Origin: Zoogloeaceae bacterium G21618-S1
GTDB taxonomy: Bacteria > Pseudomonadota > Gammaproteobacteria > Burkholderiales > Rhodocyclaceae
Direction of reading: 5' to 3'
DNA length: 64,000 bases
NCBI GenBank assembly: GCA_027214125.1
Contig: JAPWHF010000004.1
Span: forward strand, 161,777-225,776
A program made the position numbers and the translations under genes. Below, piece after piece: positions 36,852 through 47,596 of this stretch. The notes under the pieces are model-generated. The model saw nothing but the letters and a program-made list of their open reading frames with translations, was not told the DNA's origin and did not search any database. Numbering within the stretch: the stretch's first letter is position 1; every line of letters starts with the position of its first letter.

Positions 36852-37241
36852 TTAGATACGGCGCTTTTTGGGCGGCCGGCAACCATTGTGCGGGATCGGC
36901 GTGATATCGGTGATGCTGGTCACCTTGATACCCAGCGCGTTCAGCGCACGCACCGACGACTCACGCCCCGGACCCGGGCCCTTGATGCGCACTTCGACGT
37001 TCTTCACACCACATTCCTGAGCCGCCTTGCCAGCAGCTTCTGCGGCCACCTGGGCTGCGAACGGAGTGCTCTTACGCGAGCCCTTGAATCCGGCACCACC
37101 GGAGGTCGCCCAGGACAATGCGTTGCCCTGGCGATCGGTAATGGTGATGATCGTGTTGTTGAAGCTCGCATGAACATGAACGATGCCTTCGGCGACGTTC
37201 TTCTTTACCTTCTTGCGAACTTTGGTTGCAGTCTTAGCCAT
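36852..37241 (-). CDS. rpsK: 30S ribosomal protein S11
   Basis: A 129-residue S11 of the small-subunit platform. It shows the basic N-terminus with [11 protein letters not shown], the strand [18 protein letters not shown] and the C-terminal [13 protein letters not shown]. It is tightly packed between rpsM (12 bp) and rpsD (13 bp) in the alpha operon, with the normal length for the family. Confidence 0.98.
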   Translation of the reverse strand: MAKTATKVRKKVKKNVAEGIVHVHASFNNTIITITDRQGNALSWATSGGAGFKGSRKSTPFAAQVAAEAAGKAAQECGVKNVEVRIKGPGPGRESSVRALNALGIKVTSITDITPIPHNGCRPPKKRRI

Positions 37242-37253
37242 ATCTCGTCTCTA

Positions 37254-37616
37254 TCACTTCTTGCCGGCAATTGCCTTGCGCGGTCCCTTACGGGTGCGGG
37301 CGTTAGTGCGGGTACGCTGACCACGACACGGCAGACCGCGACGATGGCGCAGCCCACGATAGCAACTCAGGTCCATCAGGCGCTTGATGCTCATCGTGAT
37401 TTCACGACGCAAATCGCCTTCAACCGAGAATTTGCCCACCTCGTCGCGCAGACGCTCCATATCCGACTCAGTCAAGTCCTTCATCTTCGTCGAACGTGCA
37501 ACACCGGCTGCGTCGCAAATTTTTTGCGCGCGAGTCCGGCCAACCCCGAAAATCGCCGTCAAAGCGATTTCCGCGTGTTTGTGATTGGGAATGTTTACCC
37601 CAGCAATACGGGCCAT
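37254..37616 (-). CDS. rpsM: 30S ribosomal protein S13
   Basis: A 120-residue S13 from the head of the small subunit, which bridges to the large subunit. It begins [14 protein letters not shown], and the helix-two-turn-helix region is followed by [15 protein letters not shown] and the Arg/Lys-rich tail that reaches the tRNA site. It is the first large gene of the alpha operon, 53 bp after rpmJ. Confidence 0.98.
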   Translation of the reverse strand: MARIAGVNIPNHKHAEIALTAIFGVGRTRAQKICDAAGVARSTKMKDLTESDMERLRDEVGKFSVEGDLRREITMSIKRLMDLSCYRGLRHRRGLPCRGQRTRTNARTRKGPRKAIAGKK

Positions 37617-37669
37617 CCGATCACCCCAGAAAGTTAAACCTTAAATTATAGTTCTGATAGCTTGCGCTA

Positions 37670-37783
37670 TCAACCCTGACGCTGTTTGTGACGCGGATCG
37701 GTGCAAATCACACGAACCACGCCCTTACGGCGAATGATCTTGCAATTTCGGCAGAGGCGCTTCACAGAAGCTTGAACTCTCAT
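37670..37783 (-). CDS. rpmJ: 50S ribosomal protein L36
   Basis: A 37-residue protein beginning [14 protein letters not shown] and ending PRHKQRQG. The zinc ribbon ligands Cys11, Cys14, Cys27 and His32 are all present, so this is the zinc-dependent (C+) form. It lies between infA (21 bp) and rpsM (53 bp), the normal place at the spc/alpha boundary. AGGAG precedes the ATG. Confidence 0.97.
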   Translation of the reverse strand: MRVQASVKRLCRNCKIIRRKGVVRVICTDPRHKQRQG

Positions 37784-37804
37784 TTCTTTCTCCTGAACAT
37801 CTTG

Positions 37805-38023
37805 TTACTTGGTGCGGAAAGTTATCCGCCCCTTGGTCAGATCGTATGGCGTCAATTGCACCGTGACGCGGTCCCCTGGCAGGATCCGAATATAGTGCTT
37901 GCGCATCTTTCCGGAAATGTGGCCAAGAATCGTATGGCCATTTTCCAGGCGAACCTTAAACATCGCATTGGGAAGCGTCTCAATCACTTCCCCTTGCATC
38001 TCGATGCCGTCTTCCTTCGTCAT
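37805..38023 (-). CDS. infA: Translation initiation factor IF-1
   Basis: A 72-residue OB-fold factor that binds the ribosomal A site during initiation. It begins [19 protein letters not shown] and includes the RNA-binding strand [20 protein letters not shown]. The start at 38023 gives the standard length; the upstream in-frame extension is unlike the family. It is placed between secY (13 bp) and rpmJ, as in many bacteria, rather than as an isolated gene as in E. coli. Confidence 0.96.
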   Translation of the reverse strand: MTKEDGIEMQGEVIETLPNAMFKVRLENGHTILGHISGKMRKHYIRILPGDRVTVQLTPYDLTKGRITFRTK

Positions 38024-38036
38024 GGTGCTCTTACTC

Positions 38037-39362
38037 TTACCGCATCGGCATTCCCGCACCTTTGAAGTTGGCCTTCTTGAGAAGGCTCTCGTACTGGTGC
38101 GACATGATGTAAGCCTGAACCTGCGCCATAAAGTCCATCGTTACGACGACGATGATCAATAGCGAGGTCCCCCCGAAATAAAACGGTACGTTCCACTTCA
38201 GAATCAAGAATTCCGGAAGCAGACACACCAGCGTGATATACACCGCACCCGCCATCGTGAGCCGCATCAAGATACGGTCGATGTAACGTGCAGTTTGCTC
38301 ACCTGGACGAATACCCGGCACAAATGCGCCACTCTTCTTCAGGTTGTCCGCCGTTTCACGCGCATTGAACACCAGCGCCGTATAGAAAAAGCAGAAAAAC
38401 ACAATTGCAGCCGCATACAACATGACGTAAATCGGCTGACCCGGTGCCAAAGTTGCGGAAATATCCCGCAACCACGTCATTCCTTCCGAAGCGCCGAACC
38501 ACTGACCCAAGGTTGCCGGGAACAGAATGATGCTCGATGCAAAAATCGGAGGAATCACACCCGCCATGTTCAACTTCAGCGGCAAATGAGAACTTTGCCC
38601 GCCGTAAACCTTGTTACCAACCTGGCGCTTGGCGTAATTAACAAGAATCTTTCGCTGTCCGCGCTCAACAAACACCACCAACGCGGTCACCAGCACCACA
38701 AGAATGCAGATGAACAAAGCGATGAAGGGGTGCATTGCGCCCGTCCTGACGAGCTCAAACAAGCCGCCAATCGCATTCGGCAAACCAGACGCGATACCCG
38801 CGAAGATAATCAGCGAGATACCATTGCCCAGACCACGTTCGGTAATCTGCTCACCCAGCCACATCAGAAACATGGTGCCGGTGACAAGCGTAGCAACTGT
38901 CACAAATCGGAACATCAGGCCAGGATCCAGCACCAAGCCTGCCTGCCCCTCAAGTGCCACCGAAATGCCAACTGCCTGAAACAACGCCAGACCCAATGTG
39001 CCATAGCGGGTGTACTGCGTAATCTTGCGACGCCCGGCCTCACCCTCTTTTTTAAGCGCTTCAAGTTGAGGCGAGGCAACGCTCATCAACTGCATGATGA
39101 TCGATGCCGAGATATACGGCATGATCCCGAGCGCGAAGATGGTGAATCTCGACAACGCTCCGCCGGAAAACAGGTTGAAAACCCCCAGAATTCCGCCTTG
39201 CTGTGTCTGAAACAGATCCGCCAAACGCTGCGGATCAATTCCAGGCACAGGAATGTGCGCGCCAATCCGATACACCACCAGCGCCCCCAACAGGAACACA
39301 AGGCGGCGGCGTAGATCGCCGAACTTGCCCTGAGTACCGAGGGTCGCGGGTTGTTTTGCCAC
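38037..39362 (-). CDS. secY: Preprotein translocase subunit SecY
   Basis: A 441-residue ten-helix channel of the Sec machinery. The plug region lies in [25 protein letters not shown], and cytosolic loop 4 has [18 protein letters not shown], which contacts SecA and ribosomes. A later loop [13 protein letters not shown] matches the C5 loop. Translation starts with GTG at 39362. It is 11 bp after rplO, as usual in spc operons. Confidence 0.98.
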   Translation of the reverse strand: MAKQPATLGTQGKFGDLRRRLVFLLGALVVYRIGAHIPVPGIDPQRLADLFQTQQGGILGVFNLFSGGALSRFTIFALGIMPYISASIIMQLMSVASPQLEALKKEGEAGRRKITQYTRYGTLGLALFQAVGISVALEGQAGLVLDPGLMFRFVTVATLVTGTMFLMWLGEQITERGLGNGISLIIFAGIASGLPNAIGGLFELVRTGAMHPFIALFICILVVLVTALVVFVERGQRKILVNYAKRQVGNKVYGGQSSHLPLKLNMAGVIPPIFASSIILFPATLGQWFGASEGMTWLRDISATLAPGQPIYVMLYAAAIVFFCFFYTALVFNARETADNLKKSGAFVPGIRPGEQTARYIDRILMRLTMAGAVYITLVCLLPEFLILKWNVPFYFGGTSLLIIVVVTMDFMAQVQAYIMSHQYESLLKKANFKGAGMPMR

Positions 39363-39373
39363 GATCTGCCGCC

Positions 39374-39808
39374 TTACGCCGCGACGCTGCCGCCGGCAGC
39401 CTGAATCGCAGCAAGCGCACCCTTGGTCGCGCCGACGCCCGACAGGGCGACTTTACGCGTAATGGCACCCGAAAGAATCACTTTTGCCGACAGCGCATCG
39501 GCGGGAATCACGCCCGCCTGCTTCAGCACCAGCAGATCGATCTGGTCGACCGGCAGCTGATCCAGTTCTGACAAGCGGACTTCAACGTTACGGCCACGCA
39601 CCAGCGAGACAAAGCCGCGCTTCGGCAGACGGCGTTGAATCGGCATCTGGCCGCCTTCAAAACCGACTTTGTGGAAACCGCCGGAACGGGACTTCTGACC
39701 TTTGTGACCGCGACCGGCAGTCTTGCCGAGTCCGCTGCCAATTCCGCGACCGACACGCTTGCGTGCGTGCTTGGCGCCTTCGGCCGATTTGATGGTATTG
39801 AGTTGCAT
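39374..39808 (-). CDS. rplO: 50S ribosomal protein L15
   Basis: A 144-residue L15 from the core of the large subunit. It begins [22 protein letters not shown], with the glycine/arginine-rich extension [18 protein letters not shown] and the [17 protein letters not shown] motif. Its ATG immediately follows the rpmD stop, and secY follows after 11 bp. Length and sequence are ordinary. Confidence 0.97.
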   Translation of the reverse strand: MQLNTIKSAEGAKHARKRVGRGIGSGLGKTAGRGHKGQKSRSGGFHKVGFEGGQMPIQRRLPKRGFVSLVRGRNVEVRLSELDQLPVDQIDLLVLKQAGVIPADALSAKVILSGAITRKVALSGVGATKGALAAIQAAGGSVAA

Positions 39809-39991
39809 TTAGCCCTCGCACTTCACCAGGTAGGCGACTTTGTTAACCATGCCGCGCACCTCGGGGGTGTCCTGAAGCTCAACCGTATGGTTAAGACGGC
39901 GCAAACCCAGGCCGCGCACCGTCGCGCGATGAGATTGCTTGGTTCCGATGACGCTCTTGATGAGCGTTACTTTTACTTTTTTGTCAGCCAT
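39809..39991 (-). CDS. rpmD: 50S ribosomal protein L30
   Basis: A 60-residue L30 with the typical core [23 protein letters not shown] and [20 protein letters not shown]. It is directly adjacent to rplO with no gap and 4 bp after rpsE, consistent with translational coupling. Confidence 0.96.
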   Translation of the reverse strand: MADKKVKVTLIKSVIGTKQSHRATVRGLGLRRLNHTVELQDTPEVRGMVNKVAYLVKCEG

Positions 39992-39995
39992 GAGT

Positions 39996-40520
39996 TCACC
40001 CCATCACTTCTTCGACCGTCTTGCCGCGCTTGGCAGCAATCTGGGCCGGAGTGCGAACTGCGAAGAGACCATTCAACGTAGCGCGAACCACGTTGTACGG
40101 GTTCGATGAACCCTGGCTCTTGCAAATGATGTCGGTCACGCCCATCACCTCGAAGACGGCACGCATCGGCCCGCCTGCGATGATCCCGGTACCGGTAGGT
40201 GCCGGCTGCATGAGAACCGTTGCCGCTCCGTGCTTTCCGATCACTGCGTGATGCAAGGTGCCATTTTTCAGGGAGACTTTCGCCATCTTGCGACGCGCTT
40301 CGTCCATTGCCTTCTGAACGGCAACAGGCACTTCACGGGACTTGCCCTTGCCCATGCCAACCGTGCCATCACCGTCACCGACAACCGTCAGCGCTGCGAA
40401 GCCCAGAATACGACCACCCTTGACAACCTTGGTGACCCGATTAATGGCCACCATTTTTTCGCGAAAGGAATCATCGCGTTCTTCGGCTGCCGGGGCGCGT
40501 TTGGTTTGCTGTTTCGCCAT
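39996..40520 (-). CDS. rpsE: 30S ribosomal protein S5
   Basis: A 174-residue S5 involved in decoding accuracy and mRNA unwinding. The N-terminal double-stranded RNA-binding fold has [22 protein letters not shown], and the C-terminal fold has [21 protein letters not shown]. No change was seen at the VVKGGR region associated with spectinomycin resistance. It lies 12 bp after rplR. Confidence 0.97.
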   Translation of the reverse strand: MAKQQTKRAPAAEERDDSFREKMVAINRVTKVVKGGRILGFAALTVVGDGDGTVGMGKGKSREVPVAVQKAMDEARRKMAKVSLKNGTLHHAVIGKHGAATVLMQPAPTGTGIIAGGPMRAVFEVMGVTDIICKSQGSSNPYNVVRATLNGLFAVRTPAQIAAKRGKTVEEVMG

Positions 40521-40532
40521 TGCTAACCTCGC

Positions 40533-40889
40533 TTAGAACTTGAGGCCGGCTTCGCGAGCCGCCTCTGCCAGCGCCTTGACGCGGCCGTGATAGTGGAATC
40601 CAGCACGATCGAACGCAACCGTTTCGATGCCGGCGGCCTTGGCGCGTTCGGCAATGGACTTGCCGACCGATGCCGCGGCGGCAACGGTGCCGCCCTTGCC
40701 AGCTTCGCCACGCACACCTTGCTCGACCGTCGAGGCCGCAGCCAGAACGCGGGAGCCGCAACCAGAAATGATCTGTGCGTAGATGTGCAGATTCGAACGG
40801 AACACCGTCAGTCGAACCGCTTTCAGCTCGGAGATTTTGGCTCGGGTTTTGCGAGCCCGACGCACACGCGTCGCTTTTTTGTTCATCAT
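40533..40889 (-). CDS. rplR: 50S ribosomal protein L18
   Basis: A 118-residue L18 that carries 5S rRNA into the large subunit with L5. It shows [31 protein letters not shown] and the C-terminal [24 protein letters not shown]. Two tandem ATGs (40889 and 40886) could serve as the start. It lies 12 bp after rplF. Confidence 0.96.
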   Translation of the reverse strand: MMNKKATRVRRARKTRAKISELKAVRLTVFRSNLHIYAQIISGCGSRVLAAASTVEQGVRGEAGKGGTVAAAASVGKSIAERAKAAGIETVAFDRAGFHYHGRVKALAEAAREAGLKF

Positions 40890-40901
40890 GACAAACGGCC
40901 C

Positions 40902-41435
40902 TTACTTCTTCTTGGTTTCGCGGATGACCACAACCTCGTCCGCGTAACGAACGCCTTTACCCTTGTAGGGCTCAGGACTCCGATAGGCGCGCACTTCGGC
41001 GGCAACTTGACCGACTTGCTGCTTGTCGACACCCTTGATCAGAACTTCCGTCTGGGTCGGCGTTTCCACCGTCACGCCAGCGGGCATCTGATGCGACACA
41101 GGGTGCGAGAAACCAAGACTGAGATTCAGCTTGTCGCCCTGAGCCTGAGCACGGTAACCAACGCCCACCAGGGTGAGCTTGCGCTCAAAACCCTTGGTCA
41201 CACCGGCAACCATGTTGGCCACCAGCGAACGCATCGTTCCGGACATCGCCCGACCTGCGACTTCGCTTTCAACCGCTGCACACTGAACCTCGTCGCCATT
41301 CAAGACGACCGTAACGGCCGGATGAAGCGCACGAGTCAGCGAACCCAGCGGCCCCTTGACAGTAATGTTTGCTGCGTCGATCTTGACATCCACACCCTTG
41401 GGCACGGAGACCGGATTTTTTGCTACACGCGACAT
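40902..41435 (-). CDS. rplF: 50S ribosomal protein L6
   Basis: A 177-residue two-repeat protein at the factor-binding region. It begins [20 protein letters not shown], and the C-terminal repeat has the family tail [19 protein letters not shown] 41435 was chosen with AAGGAGG upstream; an in-frame extension of 21 residues is spurious. It lies 10 bp after rpsH. Confidence 0.97.
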   Translation of the reverse strand: MSRVAKNPVSVPKGVDVKIDAANITVKGPLGSLTRALHPAVTVVLNGDEVQCAAVESEVAGRAMSGTMRSLVANMVAGVTKGFERKLTLVGVGYRAQAQGDKLNLSLGFSHPVSHQMPAGVTVETPTQTEVLIKGVDKQQVGQVAAEVRAYRSPEPYKGKGVRYADEVVVIRETKKK

Positions 41436-41445
41436 GTCCGCCTCC

Positions 41446-41841
41446 TTACGCCACGATGCAGATGACTTCGCCACCGACACGACCAGCACGTGCGGCACGA
41501 TCGGTCATCACACCCTTGGGGGTCGACACAATCGCAACGCCCAGGCCGTTCATAACGCGGGGCAAATCCTGGCTGCCTTTGTACACACGCAGGCCAGGCT
41601 TGGAAATACGCTCGATACGCTCGATCACGGGCGCGCCGGCATAATACTTGAGCACCACATCAAGCTCAGGCTTGCCGCCAGCTTCTCGCACCGAGAAACC
41701 GTCGATATAACCTTCTTCTTGCAGCACTTTGGCAATCGCCACCTTCAGCTTCGAAGAGGGCATTGCAACAGTCGACTTTTGCGCCTGCTGACCGTTACGG
41801 ATGCGGGTCAACATATCGGCGATCGGATCAGACATACTCAT
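41446..41841 (-). CDS. rpsH: 30S ribosomal protein S8
   Basis: A 131-residue primary 16S-binding protein, and in E. coli the translational repressor of the spc operon. It begins [19 protein letters not shown], with the C-terminal [20 protein letters not shown] and [15 protein letters not shown] upstream supports the first ATG. It lies 12 bp after rpsN. Confidence 0.97.
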   Translation of the reverse strand: MSMSDPIADMLTRIRNGQQAQKSTVAMPSSKLKVAIAKVLQEEGYIDGFSVREAGGKPELDVVLKYYAGAPVIERIERISKPGLRVYKGSQDLPRVMNGLGVAIVSTPKGVMTDRAARAGRVGGEVICIVA

Positions 41842-41853
41842 CTTCGTCTCTCC

Positions 41854-42159
41854 TTACCAGCTCGCCTTGGTCATACCCGGCACCTCACCACGGAAAGCGA
41901 CTTCCCGAAGCTTGTTGCGACACAGACCGAATTTACGGAACACACCCCGCGGACGACCCGTCAGGCTGCAACGATTACGACCACGCGTCGGATTTGCGTT
42001 GCGCGGCAGCTGCTGAACTTTCAGCCGTGCTGCCATACGCTCTTCGTCCGACAGACTGGAGTCGTTGATTTGCGCTACCAGCGCAGCCCGCTTGGCGGCA
42101 TATTTTGCCACCAGCTTGCGACGCTTCTCTTCGCGATTGATCAGAGCCAGTTTCGCCAT
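41854..42159 (-). CDS. rpsN: 30S ribosomal protein S14
   Basis: A 101-residue S14 of the long, zinc-independent type (no CxxC pairs), with the C-terminal [20 protein letters not shown] and ending GMTKASW. It contrasts with the zinc-type S4 and L36 in the same cluster. It lies 7 bp after rplE. Confidence 0.97.
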   Translation of the reverse strand: MAKLALINREEKRRKLVAKYAAKRAALVAQINDSSLSDEERMAARLKVQQLPRNANPTRGRNRCSLTGRPRGVFRKFGLCRNKLREVAFRGEVPGMTKASW

Positions 42160-42166
42160 ATCGCCC

Positions 42167-42706
42167 TCAATTCTTGAACGGAAACTTGAACGCGGTCAGG
42201 AGCGCTCGCGCCTCTGCGTCAGTCTTCGCGGTCGTCGTAATACTGATATTCATGCCGCGCAGGGCATCAACCTTGTCGTATTCGATTTCCGGAAAAATAA
42301 TTTGCTCTTTGACGCCGACGTTGTAGTTGCCCCGACCATCAAAGCCTTTCGCGCCGATACCACGGAAGTCGCGAACGCGCGGCAGAGCAACCGTAACAAA
42401 GCGATCCAGGAACTCGAACATACGAGGACCACGGAGCGTCACCATGCACCCGATCGGGTAGCCATCGCGAATCTTGAAGCCAGCGATCGACTTCCGCGCC
42501 CGGGTCACCACCGGTTTCTGACCGGCCACTTTGGCCATGTCACCCACCGCGAACTCGAGAATCTTCTTGTCGCCAACCGCCTCACCGACACCCATATTCA
42601 GGGTGATCTTCGTGATTCGCGGAACCTCCATCACCGACTTGTAGCCAAACTGCTTGACCAAGCCAGGAACGACGGTTTCCTTGTAGAAATCTTGCAAGCG
42701 TGCCAT
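42167..42706 (-). CDS. rplE: 50S ribosomal protein L5
   Basis: A 179-residue 5S rRNA-binding protein. It shows [40 protein letters not shown] in two segments, and the C-terminal [20 protein letters not shown]. In E. coli, S8 binds at the rplE start to repress the spc operon; I did not verify a matching fold here. It lies 9 bp after rplX. Confidence 0.97.
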   Translation of the reverse strand: MARLQDFYKETVVPGLVKQFGYKSVMEVPRITKITLNMGVGEAVGDKKILEFAVGDMAKVAGQKPVVTRARKSIAGFKIRDGYPIGCMVTLRGPRMFEFLDRFVTVALPRVRDFRGIGAKGFDGRGNYNVGVKEQIIFPEIEYDKVDALRGMNISITTTAKTDAEARALLTAFKFPFKN

Positions 42707-42715
42707 CGCGTTTCC

Positions 42716-43033
42716 TTAAGCGTCGACCAGTTCGCCGTTCGACTTGAAGACGCGCGCTTTGCGACCATCCTCAAGCACCTTAATCCCAACACGGTCGCCT
42801 TTCTGGACCGAAGGATTGAACAGCGCAACATTGGAAACATGGATCGGCATGTCTTTTTCGACAATACCACCCACCTCACCCTTCATCGGGTTCGGGCGCA
42901 CGTGCTTCTTGACACGATTAACACCCTCAACAACGACCAGCTCGGCATCCACTCGACGCAGAACAACACCGCGACGACCACGATCCTTACCAGTCAGAAC
43001 GACGACTTCGTCGCCCGTACGAATCTTCTTCAT
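42716..43033 (-). CDS. rplX: 50S ribosomal protein L24
   Basis: A 105-residue KOW-domain protein that starts assembly of the large subunit. It begins [22 protein letters not shown], with the [21 protein letters not shown] stretch in two parts. It lies 9 bp after rplN, with standard size. Confidence 0.97.
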   Translation of the reverse strand: MKKIRTGDEVVVLTGKDRGRRGVVLRRVDAELVVVEGVNRVKKHVRPNPMKGEVGGIVEKDMPIHVSNVALFNPSVQKGDRVGIKVLEDGRKARVFKSNGELVDA

Positions 43034-43042
43034 GACCGCTCC

Positions 43043-43411
43043 TTACAGAACTTCAGGTGCGAGCGAAACGATCTTCATGAAGCGCTCGGTACGCAGCTCG
43101 CGCGTCACCGGCCCGAAGATACGCGTCCCGATCGGCTCCATCTTGGAGTTCAGCAAGACCGCCGCATTGCCATCGAATTTGATGAGCGCACCATCCGAAC
43201 GGCGAACGCCCTTCGCTGTACGCACCACCACCGCGCTATACACATCGCCCTTCTTGACACGACCACGAGGCACAGCCTCCTTGATCGCCACTTTAATGAT
43301 GTCACCCACCCCGGCGTAACGGCGCTTTGAGCCGCCCAACACCTTGATGCACATCACCGAACGCGCGCCGGAGTTATCGGCGACGTTCAGCACCGTTTGC
43401 ATTTGAATCAT
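43043..43411 (-). CDS. rplN: 50S ribosomal protein L14
   Basis: A 122-residue L14 with the conserved opening [18 protein letters not shown] and the strand [20 protein letters not shown]. It is the first gene of the spc operon. It is separated from rpsQ by a 131-bp gap, one of the longest gaps in the r-protein run, which carries a candidate promoter. Confidence 0.98.
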   Translation of the reverse strand: MIQMQTVLNVADNSGARSVMCIKVLGGSKRRYAGVGDIIKVAIKEAVPRGRVKKGDVYSAVVVRTAKGVRRSDGALIKFDGNAAVLLNSKMEPIGTRIFGPVTRELRTERFMKIVSLAPEVL

Positions 43412-43495
43412 GAGTTTTACACTCCAACTTGGCCCGCCAGGCGGTCAGTCTTGGAACCCGTTCGGGTTTTATGCTCGAAAGAGCAAAGAAGCGGA

Positions 43496-43524
43496 ATTGT
43501 AGTGGCTCGCTGAATTTTTAGCAA
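43496..43524 (-). promoter_or_regulatory. Candidate spc-operon promoter before rplN
   Basis: On the minus strand, TTGCTA (43519-43524) and TACAAT (43496-43501) are separated by exactly 17 bp, with transcription predicted to start about 75-80 bp before rplN. The elements lie within an inverted repeat TAGTGGCT / AGCCACTA (43500-43507 and 43524-43531). The position equals that of the E. coli spc promoter. Confidence 0.6.
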
Positions 43525-43542
43525 GCCACTACCGTCATTTAT

Positions 43543-43812
43543 TTAAATGACTCGCGCCTTCTCAAGCACTTTGGAGATTTTCCAGTTTTTTGAGCGCGAG
43601 ATCGGACGGCATTCCTCGATTTCCACCAAGTCGCCAGCCGCTGCCACGCCCTCTTCGTCATGCGCATGATACTTCGCTGAGCGCATGATGATCTTGCTAT
43701 ACAGCGGATGCTTGACGCGACGCTCAACCAGCACCGTCACCGTCTTCTGCATCTTGTCGCTAACTACTTTACCCACCAGCGTGCGGGAAGATTTCACCGT
43801 TTCCTGAGTCAT
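43543..43812 (-). CDS. rpsQ: 30S ribosomal protein S17
   Basis: An 89-residue OB-fold protein. It shows [43 protein letters not shown] and the final [16 protein letters not shown]. It is the last gene of the S10 operon; its ATG overlaps the rpmC stop by 1 bp. Confidence 0.97.
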   Translation of the reverse strand: MTQETVKSSRTLVGKVVSDKMQKTVTVLVERRVKHPLYSKIIMRSAKYHAHDEEGVAAAGDLVEIEECRPISRSKNWKISKVLEKARVI

Positions 43813-44003
43813 TACTGAGCCGCCTTTTCACGCAGAAGGGTCCGAATGCGTGCAATGTCGCGACGCACCTTGCCAAGCTGGCTGGTATTGGTCAGTTGCT
43901 GGGTTGCCAATTGCATGCGCATACTAAATTGCGCCTTAAGCAATTCCAGCATTTCTTTATTGAGTTCTTCAACGCTCTTCGCGCGGAGTTCACTTGCTTT
44001 CAT
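43812..44003 (-). CDS. rpmC: 50S ribosomal protein L29
   Basis: A 63-residue helical hairpin protein near the exit tunnel: [20 protein letters not shown], then [21 protein letters not shown]. It sits 2 bp after rplP and overlaps rpsQ by 1 bp, indicating coupled translation. Confidence 0.96.
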   Translation of the reverse strand: MKASELRAKSVEELNKEMLELLKAQFSMRMQLATQQLTNTSQLGKVRRDIARIRTLLREKAAQ

Positions 44004-44005
44004 GA

Positions 44006-44419
44006 CTACCCCACATGACGTGTCACGAACGTGGTCGAAAACGGCAGCTTCGCCGCCGCGAGGCGGAAGGCCTCGCGCGCCAGGGATTCGTCGACACCAT
44101 CCATTTCATACAACACTTTGCCCGGCTGAATCTCGGCTACGTAGTATTCCGGATTACCTTTACCCGAGCCCATCCGCACTTCGGCGGGCTTGCGGCTGAT
44201 CGGCTTGTCTGGAAACACACGAATCCAGATGCGGCCACCCCGCTTGATGTGACGCGTCATGGCACGACGAGCCGACTCAATCTGACGAGCAGTCAGACGA
44301 CCACGGCCCGTGGCCTTGAGTCCGTACTCACCAAAGCTGACTTTGGCGCCGCGCGTTGCCAGGCCGGTATTCCGGCCCTTTTGTTCTTTGCGGTACTTTC
44401 TTCTTTTCGGCTGAAGCAT
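44006..44419 (-). CDS. rplP: 50S ribosomal protein L16
   Basis: A 137-residue L16 near the A-site. It begins [20 protein letters not shown], with [22 protein letters not shown] and the [18 protein letters not shown] loop split by two residues. Its ATG overlaps the rpsC stop by 1 bp. Confidence 0.97.
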   Translation of the reverse strand: MLQPKRRKYRKEQKGRNTGLATRGAKVSFGEYGLKATGRGRLTARQIESARRAMTRHIKRGGRIWIRVFPDKPISRKPAEVRMGSGKGNPEYYVAEIQPGKVLYEMDGVDESLAREAFRLAAAKLPFSTTFVTRHVG

Positions 44420-45198
44420 TATTCACTCCTGCTCTCAGTAGGCGCATCGACACCGGTATCGGCACGACGAGGCGCGCGGCGCTGGCCGCGATTGTCGCCG
44501 TCATTACGGCCACCACGGCGTGCGCGACGCGGTTCATTTTCCGGCTCTGTTGCAGCAGGCTGCTCATTGCGGCCCAGCATCTCGCCCTTGTAAACCCAGA
44601 CTTTGATACCCGAGATACCGTAGGTGGTTTTGGCTTCAGCCACACCGTAATCGATATTCGCGCGCAGCGTATGCAAAGGTACGCGGCCTTCGCGATACCA
44701 CTCGGTCCGAGCAATTTCAGCGCCGTTCAAACGACCGGAGCTCATGATCTTGATGCCCTGAACGCCCAGACGCATGGCGTTCTGGATTGCGCGCTTCATG
44801 GCACGACGGAACATGATCCGGCGCTCGAGCTGCTGAGCGATGGAGTCGGCGATCAACTGTGCGTCGGTTTCCGGCTTGCGGACTTCTTCGATATTCACGT
44901 GCACCGGCACGCCAATCATCTTCTGAAGGTCGGCTTTCAGGCGCTCGATATCTTCGCCTTTCTTGCCGATCACCACGCCAGGACGTGCGCTGAACAAAGT
45001 GATGCGTGCATTCTTGGCGGGCCGCTCGATCAGCACACGACCCACAGAGGCGTGAGCCAGGCGCTTTTTCAGGTAAGCACGCACCGCGAGGTCGTCAGCC
45101 AAAGTCTTGGCGAAGTCCTTTTTCGATGCATACCAACGGGCGGTCCAGTCCCGAGTTACCGCAAGGCGGAAACCGGTAGGATGAATTTTCTGACCCAT
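44419..45198 (-). CDS. rpsC: 30S ribosomal protein S3, with extended C-terminus
   Basis: A 259-residue S3 at the mRNA entry site. It begins [18 protein letters not shown], with the KH domain [15 protein letters not shown] and the C-terminal fold [21 protein letters not shown] tail of ~45 residues rich in Arg, Gly and Glu makes it longer than E. coli S3 (about 233). The tail is probably disordered. It lies 9 bp after rplV. Confidence 0.97.
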   Translation of the reverse strand: MGQKIHPTGFRLAVTRDWTARWYASKKDFAKTLADDLAVRAYLKKRLAHASVGRVLIERPAKNARITLFSARPGVVIGKKGEDIERLKADLQKMIGVPVHVNIEEVRKPETDAQLIADSIAQQLERRIMFRRAMKRAIQNAMRLGVQGIKIMSSGRLNGAEIARTEWYREGRVPLHTLRANIDYGVAEAKTTYGISGIKVWVYKGEMLGRNEQPAATEPENEPRRARRGGRNDGDNRGQRRAPRRADTGVDAPTESRSE

Positions 45199-45207
45199 GA
45201 GTTCCCC

Positions 45208-45537
45208 TCAGTTCCCGACGGTCACGTAAACGTGACACGTCGGCTTCAGAATACGATTGCCTCGACCTTTGGCGCGCGCGGTAAAACGCTTCAGCGTCAT
45301 ACCTTCTTCAACGTGAATCGTCTTCACCTTGAGCTCGTCAATATCGGCGCCGTCGTTATGCTCGGCGTTTGCAATCGCGGACTCGACCACCTTCTTGATG
45401 ATCTGTGCGCCTTTTTTCGGGGAAAACGCCAAAATGCTCAGCGCCTGCTCCACCGGTTTTCCGCGGACCTGGTCTGCCACAAGACGCCCTTTTTGAGCGC
45501 TGAGGCGGACGCCGCGGAGGATGGCTTTAGTTTCCAT
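45208..45537 (-). CDS. rplV: 50S ribosomal protein L22
   Basis: A 109-residue L22 lining the exit tunnel. It begins [20 protein letters not shown], and its beta-hairpin loop region ends with [23 protein letters not shown] 45537 was chosen (AAGGAG upstream) over an in-frame TTG two codons earlier. It lies 12 bp after rpsS. Confidence 0.97.
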   Translation of the reverse strand: METKAILRGVRLSAQKGRLVADQVRGKPVEQALSILAFSPKKGAQIIKKVVESAIANAEHNDGADIDELKVKTIHVEEGMTLKRFTARAKGRGNRILKPTCHVYVTVGN

Positions 45538-45549
45538 TACCAAGACTCC

Positions 45550-45825
45550 TTAACGTTTCGCCTTTTTGCTGGCGAGATGCCCCTTGAACGTACGCGTCAG
45601 GGCGAATTCACCAAGCTTGTGGCCTACCATGTTTTCCGACACATAAACCGGGACGTGCTGACGGCCGTTATGCACGGCGATCGTCAAACCGACGAAATCC
45701 GGCAGTACCGTCGAGCGACGTGACCAGGTCTTGATCGGGCGCTTGTCGTTGCTACCCCGCGCCGCGTCCACCTTATTCAAAAGGTGAGCGTCGACAAACG
45801 GGCCTTTTTTCAGAGAGCGAGTCAT
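45550..45825 (-). CDS. rpsS: 30S ribosomal protein S19
   Basis: A 91-residue head protein. It begins [19 protein letters not shown], with [21 protein letters not shown] split at the family position and [15 protein letters not shown]. It lies 10 bp after rplB. Confidence 0.97.
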   Translation of the reverse strand: MTRSLKKGPFVDAHLLNKVDAARGSNDKRPIKTWSRRSTVLPDFVGLTIAVHNGRQHVPVYVSENMVGHKLGEFALTRTFKGHLASKKAKR

Positions 45826-45835
45826 CCGTTACCCC

Positions 45836-46663
45836 TTAACGCTTCTTGCGGCGCTGAACAATCATCGAATCGGTGCGCTTGTTATTACGCGTCCGATAGC
45901 CTTTGGCGGGCGTACCCCACGGGCTGACCGGAACGCGGCCCTCGCCCGTACGGCCTTCACCACCACCGTGGGGGTGATCAACCGGGTTCATCACCACCCC
46001 GCGAACGGTCGGGCGAATACCACGCCAACGATTCGCACCAGCTTTACCGATCTTGCGCAACGCATGCTCACCGTTACCGACCTCACCGACGGTCGCGCGG
46101 CACTCGACGTGCACCCGACGAATTTCGCCGGAGCGCAAACGAAGCTGTGCGTACGAACCTTCACGCGCCAGCAACTGGACCGATGCACCTGCCGAACGCG
46201 CCAGCTGAGCACCTTTACCCGGCTGCATCTCGATGCAGTGGATCACGGTACCGACCGGAATATTCCGGATCGGAAGCGCATTACCCACCTTGATCGGTGC
46301 CTCGGAGCCGCTCACGACCTGCTGACCCACTTCGATATTGCGCGGCGCAATGATGTAACGACGCTCGCCGTCGGCATAGCACAGCAGCGCGATGTTCGCA
46401 GAGCGGTTGGGGTCATATTCGACGCGCTCAACCTTTGCGACGATACCGTCCTTGTTGCGACGGAAATCGATCATGCGGTAGTGCTGCTTGTGTCCGCCGC
46501 CCTGATGACGCACCGTGATGCGGCCTGCATTGTTGCGGCCCGCATTCTTCGACTGCTTCTCGATCAAGGCTGCATGCGGACGCCCTTTGTACAGATCTTT
46601 ATTGACAACCTTAACAACCGCGCGACGACCAGCGGATGTCGGCTTAACTTTTACCAACGCCAT
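45836..46663 (-). CDS. rplB: 50S ribosomal protein L2
   Basis: A 275-residue L2 needed for subunit joining and the peptidyl-transferase centre. The conserved [17 protein letters not shown] loop with its catalytic-region His is intact, as are [18 protein letters not shown] and the C-terminal [17 protein letters not shown]. It lies 7 bp after rplW. Confidence 0.98.
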   Translation of the reverse strand: MALVKVKPTSAGRRAVVKVVNKDLYKGRPHAALIEKQSKNAGRNNAGRITVRHQGGGHKQHYRMIDFRRNKDGIVAKVERVEYDPNRSANIALLCYADGERRYIIAPRNIEVGQQVVSGSEAPIKVGNALPIRNIPVGTVIHCIEMQPGKGAQLARSAGASVQLLAREGSYAQLRLRSGEIRRVHVECRATVGEVGNGEHALRKIGKAGANRWRGIRPTVRGVVMNPVDHPHGGGEGRTGEGRVPVSPWGTPAKGYRTRNNKRTDSMIVQRRKKR

Positions 46664-46670
46664 AGCTCAG

Positions 46671-46976
46671 TCACTCCCCAGCCGCGAAGTTGATTTCTTG
46701 GCCCGGCTGCAAGCAGACAAACGCCTTCTTCCAACCCTTGCGCTGACCGGTGATTTTTCCGAAGCGCTTGACCTTACCCTTGACGTTCGTGGTCTGAACC
46801 GACTTCACCTTCACATTGAAGAGCGACTCAACCGCCGCCTTCACTTCGGGCTTGGTCGCATCCGAAACGACGCGGAACACCACTTGCTCATTCTTGTCGG
46901 CGATATAAGTCGCCTTCTCGGAGATCTGCGGTGCGAGCAGCACCTTCAGCAGACGCTCTTGCTTGAGCTGACTCAT
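46671..46976 (-). CDS. rplW: 50S ribosomal protein L23
   Basis: A 101-residue L23 at the tunnel exit, docking site for trigger factor and SRP. It begins [21 protein letters not shown], and [18 protein letters not shown] lies on the loop. ATG 46976 overlaps the rplD stop (ATGA) and has GGAGG upstream, so it is preferred over a GTG two codons earlier. Confidence 0.97.
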   Translation of the reverse strand: MSQLKQERLLKVLLAPQISEKATYIADKNEQVVFRVVSDATKPEVKAAVESLFNVKVKSVQTTNVKGKVKRFGKITGQRKGWKKAFVCLQPGQEINFAAGE

Positions 46977-47596
46977 TGCCACACCTCCTGCATCTTCGCC
47001 AGCGCACCCTTGGTCACAACGACCTGCGGGAAACGCACCAGCGACACCGGATCCGCTTCGGAAACCTCGAGCACCAGCACGTCGCGCAGATTGCGCGAAG
47101 CCAGGAAGAGGTTTTCGCTCAGCTCGTCGGTAATCACAAGAACCGAATCCACAAAGCCCATGCCCTTCAGTTTTTCGGCAACCAGGCGCGTCTTCGGTGC
47201 GTCGAGAGCAAAATCCTCAACCACGGAAATACGGCCTTCGCGAGCCAACTGGGACAGAATCGACGCCAGACCGGCGCGATACATCTTGCGGTTAACCTTG
47301 TGCGAGAAGTTCTCGTCGGGCGAGTTCGGGAAAATCCGACCACCTCCGCGCCACAGCGGGCTCGACGCCATACCGGCACGAGCACGGCCCGTACCTTTCT
47401 GACGCCACGGCTTCCGAGTCGACTTGGCGATTTCGGAGCGCCCTTTCTGCGCACGGTTACCCGAACGGGCATTGGCCTGATAAGCCACAACGACCTGATG
47501 AATCAGTGCCTCGTTGTACTCACGACCAAACAGGACATCAGACACCTGAACTGTTTCGGCAGCCTGACCCTGCTCATTAAGAAGCTTAAGTTCCAT
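46973..47596 (-). CDS. rplD: 50S ribosomal protein L4
   Basis: A 207-residue L4 lining the exit tunnel, and in E. coli the repressor of the S10 operon. The tunnel loop [17 protein letters not shown] and [12 protein letters not shown] are present. It overlaps rplC by 1 bp and rplW by 4 bp. Confidence 0.97.
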   Translation of the reverse strand: MELKLLNEQGQAAETVQVSDVLFGREYNEALIHQVVVAYQANARSGNRAQKGRSEIAKSTRKPWRQKGTGRARAGMASSPLWRGGGRIFPNSPDENFSHKVNRKMYRAGLASILSQLAREGRISVVEDFALDAPKTRLVAEKLKGMGFVDSVLVITDELSENLFLASRNLRDVLVLEVSEADPVSLVRFPQVVVTKGALAKMQEVWQ

